A program made the position numbers and the translations under genes. DNA of 64,000 bases, taken from positions 1,488,001 through 1,552,000 of the forward strand of contig NZ_JBHLWO010000002.1 in NCBI RefSeq assembly GCF_042432805.1. Direction: 5' to 3'. This DNA is from Olivibacter oleidegradans. GTDB taxonomy: Bacteria > Bacteroidota > Bacteroidia > Sphingobacteriales > Sphingobacteriaceae. Positions 17,194-26,215 of the stretch are shown piece after piece; within the stretch, counting starts at the first letter, position 1; each line of letters opens with the position of its first letter. The notes below the pieces were generated by a model, which saw nothing but the letters and a program-made list of their open reading frames with translations, was not told the DNA's origin and made no database searches.

Positions 17194-18132
17194 TTATAAA
17201 ATTTTCACATAACGACTGCCTCTATAATGATCTACAAGAAAACTGCCATCACCATGAAGTGTCCATATCTCCCGGGGATCAACAACATCAATTGTCTTTA
17301 AAATATCCCCCCAATCAACATGATCTGAAATAAACAATTCCATATCATTTCTGTTTTGCAGATATTTCCAACCGGAGGCAAAGACCTTTATAAGGTTTTT
17401 AGCTCTAAAATAGCTATTAAAAGTTAATGGTGGCACAAGGTAAATGATATTCTCAGGCTGCTCTTTAATAATTTTACGACCATAAGGTATATAGTGCCAA
17501 CCAGCATAGCCATATTGTTCATAAATCCGATGAAAAGGAAGCACTGCATGATGGAGAAGTACTTTTTTTTCCGGGCAATATTGATTGATCATCGCCGTCA
17601 AACGTTGTGCTTTGCCTAACGCATAAGCACCAAGCATAATCGGATAGGTTGTACTATTTAGCTTATCAAGTTCCACCGAAGGGTCCGGATGTTTTACAAT
17701 CGGATTCGCAAAAGTGCTTTCTGTAATCAAAACGTCCGCCTTAACAAGCGAGATGGGAGTACAGGTTGGATCTGCTTGCAACTTATAATCGCCGGTATAT
17801 AAATAACGTACTCCTTTGAATTCCATCAATATTAAAGACGAACCCAAAATATGACCTGCAGAAAGAAACGTAACCGTCACACCTCCTAACGTAAAAGGCA
17901 CGCCATAATCATAAACTTGGAAGTCGCGTGCAGCGCCCTTGTTATAACGCAGCTCCATAAATGACTTTGTTGGAGCCGTACAGAATACAGTAAAGCAGCC
18001 TGATGTTATGTGATCACCGTGGCCGTGAGACACCACCGAAACTCTCACCGCTTCCCGGGCATCTATAAAAAAGTCGCCATAAGCACAATAAATACCCTTG
18101 GAATTGACTGTCAAAAAATCATCTAAAATCAT
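17194..18132 (-). CDS. MBL-fold exonuclease of the ligase-associated type
   Basis: 312 residues, metallo-beta-lactamase fold of the CPSF/Artemis-like group. Metal ligands are visible as S-H36-G-H38-G-D40-H41, the aspartate of YTGDYKL near 118, and later LHHAVLPFH and SDHVDWGD segments with WTLHGDG near the end. The opening GIYCAYGDFFIDA matches the exonuclease usually paired with a bacterial ATP-dependent DNA ligase in damage response. No ligase lies nearby in the window. The gene overlaps coaE by four bases and closes the nusB-to-coaE row. Confidence 0.83.
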   Translation of the reverse strand: MILDDFLTVNSKGIYCAYGDFFIDAREAVRVSVVSHGHGDHITSGCFTVFCTAPTKSFMELRYNKGAARDFQVYDYGVPFTLGGVTVTFLSAGHILGSSLILMEFKGVRYLYTGDYKLQADPTCTPISLVKADVLITESTFANPIVKHPDPSVELDKLNSTTYPIMLGAYALGKAQRLTAMINQYCPEKKVLLHHAVLPFHRIYEQYGYAGWHYIPYGRKIIKEQPENIIYLVPPLTFNSYFRAKNLIKVFASGWKYLQNRNDMELFISDHVDWGDILKTIDVVDPREIWTLHGDGSFLVDHYRGSRYVKIL

Positions 18133-18743
18133 CTTGCTTTCAGCTGCGCTAGCAAGCGAGCCCTGACTTTTAAAACTTGCGGAATAAGAGCGTGAATCTC
18201 GTCATTATCTATCACAAAATCAGCGAGCTTGCGTTTTTCTTCATCAATCATTTGTTTATCTATTCTTGCTAACACCGCCTCTCTTGTTAGCTGGTCCCTT
18301 TCCATCACGCGCTTGATTCGAAGTTCCTGCGGGGCAACTATTAAAATATTATAGTCTGATAATTTATAGGTTCCTGTTTCGAAAAGTAACGCAGCCTCTT
18401 TAAATGTTAGCTCTGCTTGTTGTTGCCTTTCCCAGTTTTCATAGGCTTTTATTGTAGCTGGATGAACCAGGGCGTTAAGCTTATCTAATTTATCACGGTC
18501 TTGGAAAACAATCCTCGAGAGATAGACCCGGTCAAGTTTACCTTCTTTTGAATAGACTTCCGCTCCGAATATTCCTTTGATATCTTCCACTAAATCCTTA
18601 TTGTCTACCATCACATTCTTAGCTTCGGTATCCGCATAAAACACCGGATATCCCATAGCTTCAAATATTTTACAAACGGTGGTTTTACCAGTACCAATTC
18701 CTCCAGTTACGCCAATGCGTAGTTTATCTTTATTTATTTCCAC
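18129..18743 (-). CDS. coaE: Dephospho-CoA kinase
   Basis: 204 residues, normal CoaE length. The P-loop GVTGGIGTGKTT is at 11-22, followed by VFYADTEAKNVM, the substrate-binding segment ALVHPATIK and ERDQLTREAVLARI in the lid region. It adds the 3'-phosphate of CoA, the last step of CoA synthesis, in the cytoplasm. It overlaps the upstream ybbR gene by ten bases and the downstream exonuclease by four, so all three are one transcript. Confidence 0.96.
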   Translation of the reverse strand: MEINKDKLRIGVTGGIGTGKTTVCKIFEAMGYPVFYADTEAKNVMVDNKDLVEDIKGIFGAEVYSKEGKLDRVYLSRIVFQDRDKLDKLNALVHPATIKAYENWERQQQAELTFKEAALLFETGTYKLSDYNILIVAPQELRIKRVMERDQLTREAVLARIDKQMIDEEKRKLADFVIDNDEIHALIPQVLKVRARLLAQLKAR

Positions 18744-19675
18744 AATAAAAATTCTACATTTTGCGGTTCTGCCTTAATAATTTTCACGAAATCCGGCTGC
18801 TTCGTGATAATAACCGGCAAATTCTTGATGTGATTACTTCGCCAGTCGTTCAAATTAATAACTGCTTCGAACATATCCCGATCTATATCTTCGTATTTTT
18901 CTAAAGACACAATGGTTGTTAATCTTACTTTCTCAGGTAGCACTTTCACCGTTCTAAAGGCTCTACTATTCTCTGCCCTAATAGGTACCTCTATAATCTT
19001 TTCCGTCACTTCACCTACCGGTATGGTAACATCAACCGATGAGGGGTGTACATTAATATTTGCTTTCTGACTTTTTGATAAAGTAACTTTGGCAGTAATG
19101 GTATTGTCAACATTATTTCTCCTTAATGTATCTGTCGCCCAGCCATCAATCAATACCAGGTCTTCCAAAGGCCCTGTAACCGTCACAAACTTCGGTTCAA
19201 TCTGAATATCGCCTGTGATATCATATTGCTTTCTAAACTTAATGTCTTTGGACAAATTAACGGTTACTTTTTTAACATCTTGCTTAGAAAAATTAAAGAA
19301 AAGTGTATCGGGAGAAATGGAAACAATACGTTGATTTGCACTAAATTGCCGATTTATATATCCCATTTGATTGGAAAATAGTATCCAATCACGTGTTTTT
19401 AAACCGCTTAAGTCAACATGTATATCTTGAGGTTTAAGTCGAAGATTAGAAAATAACACCTGCCAGCCCGTTCCTTCGACCTGCATAGCGACGGTATCTG
19501 ACTGAAGTGGGTGAAATGCCCTTTTCGGCGGAACATTTACATAATTTAGAGAGGCCTTTACCGTATAAATGTAACGGTTTGATAAAGCAAAGAGGCTCCA
19601 CACCAGAAAGGAGATAAAGAGACAAATAGCAAATAAGCTTAGTTTCTTTTGTTGCTTCTTATTGAGATTAAACAT
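18734..19675 (-). CDS. ybbR: YbbR-domain membrane-anchored protein
   Basis: 313 residues. One N-terminal membrane helix (about 11-31, LSLFAICLFISFLVWSLFAL) is followed by a periplasmic beta-rich region with YbbR-like repeats, recognisable from segments such as PKFVTVTGPLEDLVLIDGWATD and SSVDVTIPVGE. YbbR proteins include CdaR, a regulator of diadenylate cyclase in Firmicutes; whether that holds here is unknown, as no cdaA is seen nearby. The position between yajC and coaE is the usual one in Bacteroidota. Confidence 0.85.
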   Translation of the reverse strand: MFNLNKKQQKKLSLFAICLFISFLVWSLFALSNRYIYTVKASLNYVNVPPKRAFHPLQSDTVAMQVEGTGWQVLFSNLRLKPQDIHVDLSGLKTRDWILFSNQMGYINRQFSANQRIVSISPDTLFFNFSKQDVKKVTVNLSKDIKFRKQYDITGDIQIEPKFVTVTGPLEDLVLIDGWATDTLRRNNVDNTITAKVTLSKSQKANINVHPSSVDVTIPVGEVTEKIIEVPIRAENSRAFRTVKVLPEKVRLTTIVSLEKYEDIDRDMFEAVINLNDWRSNHIKNLPVIITKQPDFVKIIKAEPQNVEFLLWK

Positions 19676-19780
19676 ACCTACCCTTTATAAACGAACAAAA
19701 CGCCTAACAAAAATAACAACCTTTGTCGGTCAAATCAATTTTGTCAGGCGTTTTATAGCACCTCGTCTAGCCGACAAAGT

Positions 19781-20128
19781 CTATTTCTTTTCGTCCGTTG
19801 TTGTAGTTACTGTCCCTTGCTTTGGTGTATTGGCAAGTTTGGAAGCATCCAATGAAATCGCAGCTTTATCGAATTTGATACGTGTACCGGAACCTACGTC
19901 AATGATAAATGTGCTTTCGCCTATCTCAACGATACGACCGTGAATGCCTGCGGTAGTTACCACTTTATCATTCACCTTTAAATCTTCTATATATTTTTTA
20001 TGATCTTTCTGTTTCTTCATCTGTGGGCGTATCATGAAAAAATAGAATACTACCACAATTAATCCCATCATAATGAGGGATGACATTCCGCCTGATCCTG
20101 CTTGTAATAAAATTGCTGCTGTTGTCAT
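19781..20128 (-). CDS. yajC: Preprotein translocase accessory subunit YajC
   Basis: 115 residues, normal for YajC. A single membrane helix (about 16-33, SLIMMGLIVVVFYFFMIRP) is followed by the diagnostic RPQMKKQKDHKKYIEDLKVNDKVVTTAGIHG-type cytoplasmic domain, ending in a charged tail. YajC associates with SecDF in the inner membrane. It lies 28 bases downstream of the DUF1573 lipoprotein gene and about 105 bases upstream of ybbR, in one leftward row. Confidence 0.95.
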   Translation of the reverse strand: MTTAAILLQAGSGGMSSLIMMGLIVVVFYFFMIRPQMKKQKDHKKYIEDLKVNDKVVTTAGIHGRIVEIGESTFIIDVGSGTRIKFDKAAISLDASKLANTPKQGTVTTTTDEKK

Positions 20129-20156
20129 GTAAATTACTGTGATTTAAAATTGTTAA

Positions 20157-20633
20157 CTATTGTACTTCACCTTTTAAGTGTAGCATTAATTGTGCGGGTT
20201 GCGCGTTACTATATACGGTAATAATTTTATGCTGTGCACCGCGTTGTCCTGCACTATTAAAACCAACTTCAATGCTGCCTTGCTCTCCGGGTTTAATCGG
20301 TTTTTTATCAAATTTGGGAGTAGTACAGCCACATCCTGCCTGCACGTCGCTTATTATTAAAGGTGATTTCCCTGTATTAGTAAATTCAAAAACGTGATTT
20401 ACCTTCTCCCCTTCTTTGATCTTGGAGAAGTCATATGTATCATTCTTAAATTTTAGCACGGGAGCATCCGCTACATCGGCGGAATCCGGAATCTGCTTAT
20501 TCACCCCGGTATTATCAGTCGTATTTACACTTTCGATAATATCCTCTCCAGCACTTTTCTCCTTTTGTTTAGATCCATTGCAAGCGCTTAGCGCCAAAAC
20601 TGCTAATGATAGTAACAAAATTTTATTTTTCAT
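20157..20633 (-). CDS. DUF1573 lipoprotein
   Basis: 158 residues from the ATG at 20633. This start is preferred over an upstream one at 20672 because it gives a clean lipoprotein signal, MKNKILLLSLAVLALSAC, with lipobox cysteine at residue 18. The mature part holds one DUF1573 domain of Ig-like fold, with TNTGKSPLIISDVQAGCGCT and the GSIEVGFNSAGQRG segment; the GCGCT motif is the family mark. Function is unknown. It is placed between nusB and yajC as in many Bacteroidota. Confidence 0.9.
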   Translation of the reverse strand: MKNKILLLSLAVLALSACNGSKQKEKSAGEDIIESVNTTDNTGVNKQIPDSADVADAPVLKFKNDTYDFSKIKEGEKVNHVFEFTNTGKSPLIISDVQAGCGCTTPKFDKKPIKPGEQGSIEVGFNSAGQRGAQHKIITVYSNAQPAQLMLHLKGEVQ

Positions 20634-20708
20634 ATACTTATAATTGTTGGTTATTTGATGTAGATCAGCCATGCACTAGCTTATCGACTAAGGGTTTATA
20701 GAAACATC

Positions 20709-21656
20709 TCATCCAATAAGTCCCCTTCCGAATTTTCTGATTTTGCCCTCCTTTTGAAGTTCGATCAAAATTTTATCGAGGATGCCATTGATAAACGAAT
20801 TGCTCTTCGGTGTACTAAATTCCTTAGAAATTTCAATATACTCATTAATTGTAACCTTAACAGGTATAGAAGAAAAATTCAATAATTCGGTGATCGCCAT
20901 TCTCATCAGTAAGGTATCAATTAACGCTATTCTGTCAGCTTCCCAGTTTTTTGTTTTCCCCGAAATATATATCTGATAATCCTCTCCATGCCGAGTTGTC
21001 AATCGAAACAAGTCAACAATAAATTCTTTATCATCAACCCAATTTGGACACAATTGCGCTAACTTATTTTTCTCCGGATCTTCGCTGTTGAAATTTTTCA
21101 AAGTTTTAGCTAACAGCGCTTGTAACACATCTTTATCAGTCGTCCAATTAATAAAATGCTCATCGAATATCTGTTCAATAGCCGGTGATTTCAATATAAT
21201 TTTTTTAAAGATAAACTTTATAATATCCTTCTCAGCCTTGAGCGATCGATCTTCATTCTCTAAATAAGCAACATACTCGGGAGATTGTTTTAAAATGTGG
21301 AAAATACTTTTCACCGTTTCCATATCAAAAACGGCATCTACCTTATATTTTTTACACAGATCCACAAACTCCTCATTTTGTTGTAGCAGTTCAATAAAGG
21401 TGTTATTCGCCAATCGTGTATTGGCATTGAGATCGTGTTCAGTAGGTAAAAATTTATTTGCCCGGTCTTCCGCATCTACCAACGCATATTCAGCCACCTC
21501 TGACGCGAGTGCGAGCACCCAAATATACATCTCATAAACCTGATCAACACTTTTCAGCAATGCCTTTTCAAAATTGTTTATATTCTTATCATCCGATTGC
21601 TGGAATGCATAGATTGTTTGTAATACTTTAACCCTCAGGTGCCTTCTATTTAACAT
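20709..21656 (-). CDS. nusB: Transcription antitermination protein NusB
   Basis: 315 residues, about twice the length of E. coli NusB. The N-terminal RRHLRVKVLQTIYAFQQ and the C-terminal DRIALIDTLLMRMAITELLNF...VTINEYIEISKEFSTPKSNSFINGILD are the NusB-family ends; the roughly 150 residues between are the extension usual in Bacteroidota forms. The family binds boxA RNA with NusE for rRNA antitermination. It is 75 bases upstream of the DUF1573 gene and may begin its own transcript or continue from the dehydrogenase gene 43 bases upstream. Confidence 0.92.
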   Translation of the reverse strand: MLNRRHLRVKVLQTIYAFQQSDDKNINNFEKALLKSVDQVYEMYIWVLALASEVAEYALVDAEDRANKFLPTEHDLNANTRLANNTFIELLQQNEEFVDLCKKYKVDAVFDMETVKSIFHILKQSPEYVAYLENEDRSLKAEKDIIKFIFKKIILKSPAIEQIFDEHFINWTTDKDVLQALLAKTLKNFNSEDPEKNKLAQLCPNWVDDKEFIVDLFRLTTRHGEDYQIYISGKTKNWEADRIALIDTLLMRMAITELLNFSSIPVKVTINEYIEISKEFSTPKSNSFINGILDKILIELQKEGKIRKFGRGLIG

Positions 21657-21699
21657 ATTATTTATAAAGAACGATTATATAGTCATGCTAGCCCTATGA

Positions 21700-22782
21700 C
21701 TAGTTTTGTTTTATTTTTTTTATAAGCGCAATCCGGTCTTCAGCAATTTGCATAGCAGCCTGATGCGTTGGAATTTTTTCTTTCAACGATTTTTGAATCA
21801 CCGAGCGCGTTGCTTCATAGATATTTTCGGTTAATGCGGCACTTCTTAAGACATTATATCCAGCAATTTCAGCATAGCAGCTCAAAAGGCCTCCAGCATT
21901 TATTAAAAAATCAGGCGCGTAAATAATGCCTTTTTCCAGAAGCTTAGCGCCATGTTCACGATCGTTGGCCAACTGATTGTTAGCAGAACCCGCAATAATT
22001 TTGCATTTCATACGCTCAATCGTGTAATTATTAACTGTCCCTCCTAATGCACAAGGCGCATAAACATCCAAATCCATATCGAAGAGGTTATTATGCGCGA
22101 TGGCTTCTGCACCGTATTTGTTAGAAACCTGAATCATTCGATCTTCAACAATATCACTTACATATACCTTCGCATTCTCTTCCCGAAGTAATGAAACAAG
22201 ATGTTCCCCCACTTTTCCCGTTCCCTGCACGGCCACCGTCCGCCCAGCCATACTATCTGTACCATAAAGTTCTTTGACGGCTGCCTTTATACCATAAAAC
22301 ACGCCTTTCGCGGTGAAGGGAGCCGTATCGCCGCTTCCACCCAAAGATTTCGGCAAGCCAACCACATGGTTGGTTTCCATGTGGATAAATTCCATATCCT
22401 TGGAAGTAGTTCCCATATCCAATGAAGCGATAAATGAACCATTCATCTCTTCTACAAACTGCCCGAGCCTCCTTAAGATAACTTCCGATTTCTGGGTACG
22501 GTGATCGCCAATAATTACCGCAGTTCCACCCCCTAAATTGACACCACTTATTGCCGATTTATATGTCATCGCCCGAGACAATCTTAAGACGTCGTCTATC
22601 GCTTCCAATTCGGTTTTATATGGCAACATACGTACTCCACCGATAGCGGGACCAAGTGTAGTGTCATGAATAGCGATGATAGCCTTTAATCCTATTGTAT
22701 GATCTTGGCAAAATACAATCTTTTGATGTTCAAATTGTCGTAACAAATCAAACATTTGGGGGTATGGCGTTTCGGAAGACAT
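21700..22782 (-). CDS. Glu/Leu/Phe/Val dehydrogenase
   Basis: 360 residues, the short form typical of leucine/valine dehydrogenases rather than the 450-residue glutamate enzymes. The substrate loop LGPAIGGVRM (43-52) and catalytic lysine K75 in AMTYKSAISGVNLGGG are present, with an NAD-binding fold from GRTVAVQGTGKVGEHL at about 183. It interconverts a branched-chain amino acid and its 2-oxo acid with release of ammonia. The exact substrate cannot be fixed by eye. A -7 element lies about 35 bases upstream; it diverges from the ABC transporter gene. Confidence 0.9.
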   Translation of the reverse strand: MSSETPYPQMFDLLRQFEHQKIVFCQDHTIGLKAIIAIHDTTLGPAIGGVRMLPYKTELEAIDDVLRLSRAMTYKSAISGVNLGGGTAVIIGDHRTQKSEVILRRLGQFVEEMNGSFIASLDMGTTSKDMEFIHMETNHVVGLPKSLGGSGDTAPFTAKGVFYGIKAAVKELYGTDSMAGRTVAVQGTGKVGEHLVSLLREENAKVYVSDIVEDRMIQVSNKYGAEAIAHNNLFDMDLDVYAPCALGGTVNNYTIERMKCKIIAGSANNQLANDREHGAKLLEKGIIYAPDFLINAGGLLSCYAEIAGYNVLRSAALTENIYEATRSVIQKSLKEKIPTHQAAMQIAEDRIALIKKIKQN

Positions 22783-22816
22783 ATTTTACTATTATTTTAG
22801 TATCGGCAATTCTGCG

Positions 22817-22824
22817 CAAAAGTA
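22817..22824 (-). promoter_or_regulatory. -7 element of the amino acid dehydrogenase gene
   Basis: Reverse-strand TACTTTTG fits TAnnTTTG and ends 34 bases upstream of the ATG at 22782. The divergent ABC gene has the same octamer at 22951-22958. Confidence 0.5.
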
Positions 22825-22950
22825 CTAATTTTATCGGTATCTTTTTACGAATTTAAAATCATTTCATTCAGTAAATAATTGTTTGCATTGCCATTTAATT
22901 TTAATATTAGTTAAATGCACTCAGTATAGCAATAGTTTTATCAGGATACG

Positions 22951-22958
22951 TACTTTTG
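22951..22958 (+). promoter_or_regulatory. -7 element of the ABC transporter gene
   Basis: TACTTTTG fits TAnnTTTG and lies 25 bases before the ATG at 22984, giving a leader of about 20 bases. No clear TTG at -33. Confidence 0.5.
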
Positions 22959-22983
22959 TACGATAGGTTTAATTTTAGTCTTC

Positions 22984-24765
22984 ATGAAGCACTTAGCTTA
23001 TCTTAATAAATTTTTCTATAAATATCGTTGGCGAATGATTCCCGGTTTTATATTCGTGGTAGTATCAAACTACTTCGGCATTATACCGGCTCAAGTAATT
23101 CGTATTGCCTTTGATCTGGTTAAAGATAATATAGCTCTTTTTCAGCTATTCGATGGCTTTGAACGTCAGTCGTTGATTTATGAGATATTTGGACATAGTC
23201 TTCTTTTATTTGGTACGCTTGTTTTGGTCTTAGCACTGATAAGGGGACTGTTCCTCTTTCTTATGAGACAAACAATCATCCTGACTTCACGTCATATCGA
23301 ATATGATCTAAAGAATGAAATTTATGATCACTACCAACAATTGGATATGGCTTTCTTTAAACGAAACAACACGGGAGATTTAATGAATCGTGTAACCGAA
23401 GATGTAAGTCGTGTCCGAGCTTACTTGGGTCCGGCCATTATGTACTCTATTAACACGGTTGTGCTGTCAATAATGGTCATTAGTTCTATGTTTACCGTGA
23501 ACGCCAAGCTAGCTATTTACGCATTAGCTCCTATACCCGTTCTATCAGCGGTCATACTTTTTATTAATAAGCTCATCAATAAAAGAAGTGAAAAAATACA
23601 GGAGCAGCTATCCGCGTTGAGCTCTTTTGTACAAGAGACTTTCTCAGGGATCCGTGTTATTAAAACATACAGTCGTGAGCAGGATAAGAAAAACAGCTTT
23701 GCAAAAGAAAGCAACGATTACAAAACTGTCTCCTTATCATTAGTGAAAGTTCAGGCTGTATTTTTTCCGCTTATCTTACTTCTCATTGGTTTAAGTACGA
23801 TTATAACTATTTATATTGGAGGTATCGAGGTCATGCGTGGTAGCATATCATCCGGAAACATTGCAGAATTTATTGTTTATGTTAATCAATTAACATTTCC
23901 TGCAATGTCACTTGCCTGGGTGACTTCATTGGTGCAGCGAGCGGCAGCTTCGCAAAAACGGATCAATGAATTTTTAGATACTTCTCCTCGTATAAAATCG
24001 CAAACCGGCGGGAAAGAGGAGTTTAGAGGAGATATTGAATTTAGAAACGTATCTTTCACCTATCCGGATACAGGAATTACTGCACTAAAAGAAGTATCTT
24101 TTAAGGTTAATCCAGGAAAAATTTTAGCGATCATTGGCAAAACAGGATCGGGAAAATCCACCATTGCACGACTTTTAATGCGTATGTATGATACTTCTTC
24201 CGGTACTATTCTTGTCGATGGGATACCCATACAGGACTTAAACCTAAACAGCTATCGGAGCACAATAGGTTTTGTTCCGCAAGACGTTTTCCTTTTTTCA
24301 GATACGATAGCAAAGAACGTCGCTTTTGGGCTGGATCAACTGGATATGGCGAAGGTAGAGGAGGCAACAAAAAAAGCAGCCGTGTATGACAATATCATGG
24401 AGTTCGAAAAAGGTTTTGAGACAGCTATCGGAGAAAGAGGAATCACCCTTTCGGGAGGACAGAAACAGCGTGTTTCGATAGCAAGAGCAATTACAATAAA
24501 CCCTAAAATACTAATTTTTGATGACTGCCTATCAGCGGTAGACACCAAAACAGAGGAAAAAATTCTTCAGAATTTAGGTACGGTTATGCGTGACAGAAGC
24601 GCCATATTTATTGCGCATCGTGTTTCTACCATCAAGAACGCAGATCATATCTTGGTAATGGAAAACGGTCAGATAATAGAAGAAGGTAAACACACAGAAC
24701 TTCTGGCTGCTAAAGGCAGTTACTTTGAGCTATACGAAAAACAGCTACTGGAGGAAGAAGTTTAA
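22984..24765 (+). CDS. ABC half-transporter, fused membrane and ATPase domains
   Basis: 593 residues, exporter type: six membrane helices in about 18-320, then a nucleotide-binding domain. Walker A GKTGSGKST is at 385-393, the signature LSGGQ at 489-493, and the switch histidine H545 in IAHRVST. Walker B reads ILIFD513-D514-C, so the catalytic glutamate after the first aspartate is aspartate; this pattern is known from degenerate sites of heterodimeric exporters. It resembles multidrug or lipid exporters (MsbA/MdlB-like). No second half-transporter is adjacent, so partner and substrate are unknown. Confidence 0.92.
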   Translation: MKHLAYLNKFFYKYRWRMIPGFIFVVVSNYFGIIPAQVIRIAFDLVKDNIALFQLFDGFERQSLIYEIFGHSLLLFGTLVLVLALIRGLFLFLMRQTIILTSRHIEYDLKNEIYDHYQQLDMAFFKRNNTGDLMNRVTEDVSRVRAYLGPAIMYSINTVVLSIMVISSMFTVNAKLAIYALAPIPVLSAVILFINKLINKRSEKIQEQLSALSSFVQETFSGIRVIKTYSREQDKKNSFAKESNDYKTVSLSLVKVQAVFFPLILLLIGLSTIITIYIGGIEVMRGSISSGNIAEFIVYVNQLTFPAMSLAWVTSLVQRAAASQKRINEFLDTSPRIKSQTGGKEEFRGDIEFRNVSFTYPDTGITALKEVSFKVNPGKILAIIGKTGSGKSTIARLLMRMYDTSSGTILVDGIPIQDLNLNSYRSTIGFVPQDVFLFSDTIAKNVAFGLDQLDMAKVEEATKKAAVYDNIMEFEKGFETAIGERGITLSGGQKQRVSIARAITINPKILIFDDCLSAVDTKTEEKILQNLGTVMRDRSAIFIAHRVSTIKNADHILVMENGQIIEEGKHTELLAAKGSYFELYEKQLLEEEV

Positions 24766-24778
24766 CCAACAGTAGCTG
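24742..24778 (+). terminator. Possible hairpin terminator at the end of the ABC gene
   Basis: Nine-pair inverted repeat, arms 24742-24750 and 24770-24778, spanning the stop codon with a 19-base loop. Only a weak T-containing stretch follows, so termination is uncertain. Confidence 0.35.
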
Positions 24779-24813
24779 CTCTTAATTCGCTTGGGTATCT
24801 GGCGTCTTGTTTA

Positions 24814-25350
24814 CTAACGGAATCGCATCTGCTGCTTGTCAAGCATACCCATTTGATCTTTCATCATTTTAATCTGATCGGCTAGCAATTTATTTTTATC
24901 AGCTTTTTTAGCCTCTTGAAGTAATTGTGTAGCTTCCCGCTTATTTCGCTTGGCCATGGCGATGCCCGCCAGGCTTAATTTAGCCAATGCTACGTTATGA
25001 TCCATCTGCATGCCTAAGCTAAGTGCCTTCTTGAAATATTTTTCTGACTGTAATGGAGCGGATCGCGACTCAATTAGTCCAATGAGTAAATGATAATACC
25101 CATGCTGAGCACGAATCAACTGTTTCTCATAATTAGTGATTTTATTTAGCCAAGTTTTTGCTTTGTCCATATTTTCCTTTCGTAAGTAAAATTGCGCAAT
25201 CAGCATATTTTCGTTAAAAAAGAAAGTGACAAAAACAACTATAGCCAAAAGAAGTGCTAATACTCCCCACGGCCAGTGGCCAAATACAAATAGACTGACA
25301 GCTGCTCCCAACAAAAGGAAAGCTATAATAATACGAATGAAATTTGGCAT
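24814..25350 (-). CDS. Membrane protein with TPR-like repeats
   Basis: 178 residues. Two closely spaced hydrophobic helices (about 4-21 and 26-45) anchor the protein; the rest is alpha-helical, with TPR-like pairs around 48-70 (AQFYLRKENMDKAKTWLNKI), 82-112 (YYHLLIGLIESRSAPLQSEK...FKKALSLG) and 118-145 (ALAKLSLAGIAMAKRNKREA). I recognise no named family; the likely role is a scaffold at the inner membrane. It is convergent with the ABC gene and divergent from ung. Confidence 0.75.
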   Translation of the reverse strand: MPNFIRIIIAFLLLGAAVSLFVFGHWPWGVLALLLAIVVFVTFFFNENMLIAQFYLRKENMDKAKTWLNKITNYEKQLIRAQHGYYHLLIGLIESRSAPLQSEKYFKKALSLGMQMDHNVALAKLSLAGIAMAKRNKREATQLLQEAKKADKNKLLADQIKMMKDQMGMLDKQQMRFR

Positions 25351-25512
25351 ATCTTTACTTTATGAATGTATTCATTATAATGCTGCAAATATCCGTTAAT
25401 TTATGGGTTTTAACAAAAAATTATCCGTTAAAATCTGTTGTTAAATCCGGTCTATAGGACGTGCAAACGACTATTGTATTGTATATAATGTCAATTTTAG
25501 CTAAGTTTGAGC

Positions 25513-26184
25513 ATGAGTATAGCCCTTGAAAAAAGCTGGAAAGAAATTTTAGAACCGGAATTTTCCAAAACCTATATGAGCGAGTTACGAAATTTTTTGA
25601 GGACAGAGCAAGCACAATATCAGGTATTTCCGCCCAATAAACTTATATTCAATGCCTTTGAACACACACCCTTTTATGAAGTGAAAGCCGTTATCTTGGG
25701 GCAAGATCCTTATCATAATATCGGACAAGCACATGGATTGTCTTTTTCGGTTCAACCAGGCATTGCAATCCCTCCATCGCTACGGAATATGTATATCGAA
25801 TTAAGTAATGATATTCCAGGTTTTAAGATTCCCAATCACGGTACACTGACCAAATGGGCTGATCAGGGTGTACTGCTCCTTAATGCGGTAATGACGGTGC
25901 GAGCACACATGGCAGCATCTCATCAAAAAAAAGGATGGGAAGTTTTTACGGATACCGTAATTAAGGAACTCGCACAACGAAGAGAAGGAATTGTTTTTAT
26001 ATTATGGGGAAATTACGCTAAACAGAAAGTGAAACTGATCGATTCCTCCAAACATTTGATTATAACATCAGCCCACCCTTCGCCGCTATCTGCACACAAT
26101 GGATTTTTTGGCAGTAAACCCTTCTCAAAAACCAATGACTATTTAGAAAAACACGGAAAAACGCCAATTGACTGGCAGGTGTAG
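25513..26184 (+). CDS. ung: Uracil-DNA glycosylase, family 1
   Basis: 223 residues from ATG at 25513, normal for Ung; the frame also contains an in-frame TTG six bases earlier, which I do not prefer. The water-activating loop is GQDPYH with D65 and H68, followed by GLSFSV. LLLNAVMTVRAH is the uracil-recognition strand region and HPSPLSAHNGFFGSKPFSKTN the DNA-intercalation loop. The enzyme removes uracil from DNA to start base excision repair. Monocistronic. Confidence 0.97.
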   Translation: MSIALEKSWKEILEPEFSKTYMSELRNFLRTEQAQYQVFPPNKLIFNAFEHTPFYEVKAVILGQDPYHNIGQAHGLSFSVQPGIAIPPSLRNMYIELSNDIPGFKIPNHGTLTKWADQGVLLLNAVMTVRAHMAASHQKKGWEVFTDTVIKELAQRREGIVFILWGNYAKQKVKLIDSSKHLIITSAHPSPLSAHNGFFGSKPFSKTNDYLEKHGKTPIDWQV

Positions 26185-26215
26185 ACCTAGTAGATTGTTA
26201 TGCAAAAAATCGATC

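Noticed and set aside
25484..25489. TATAAT sequence upstream of ung
   Set aside because: An E. coli-type -10 box is not expected to work in Bacteroidota, and such AT-rich hexamers occur by chance here.
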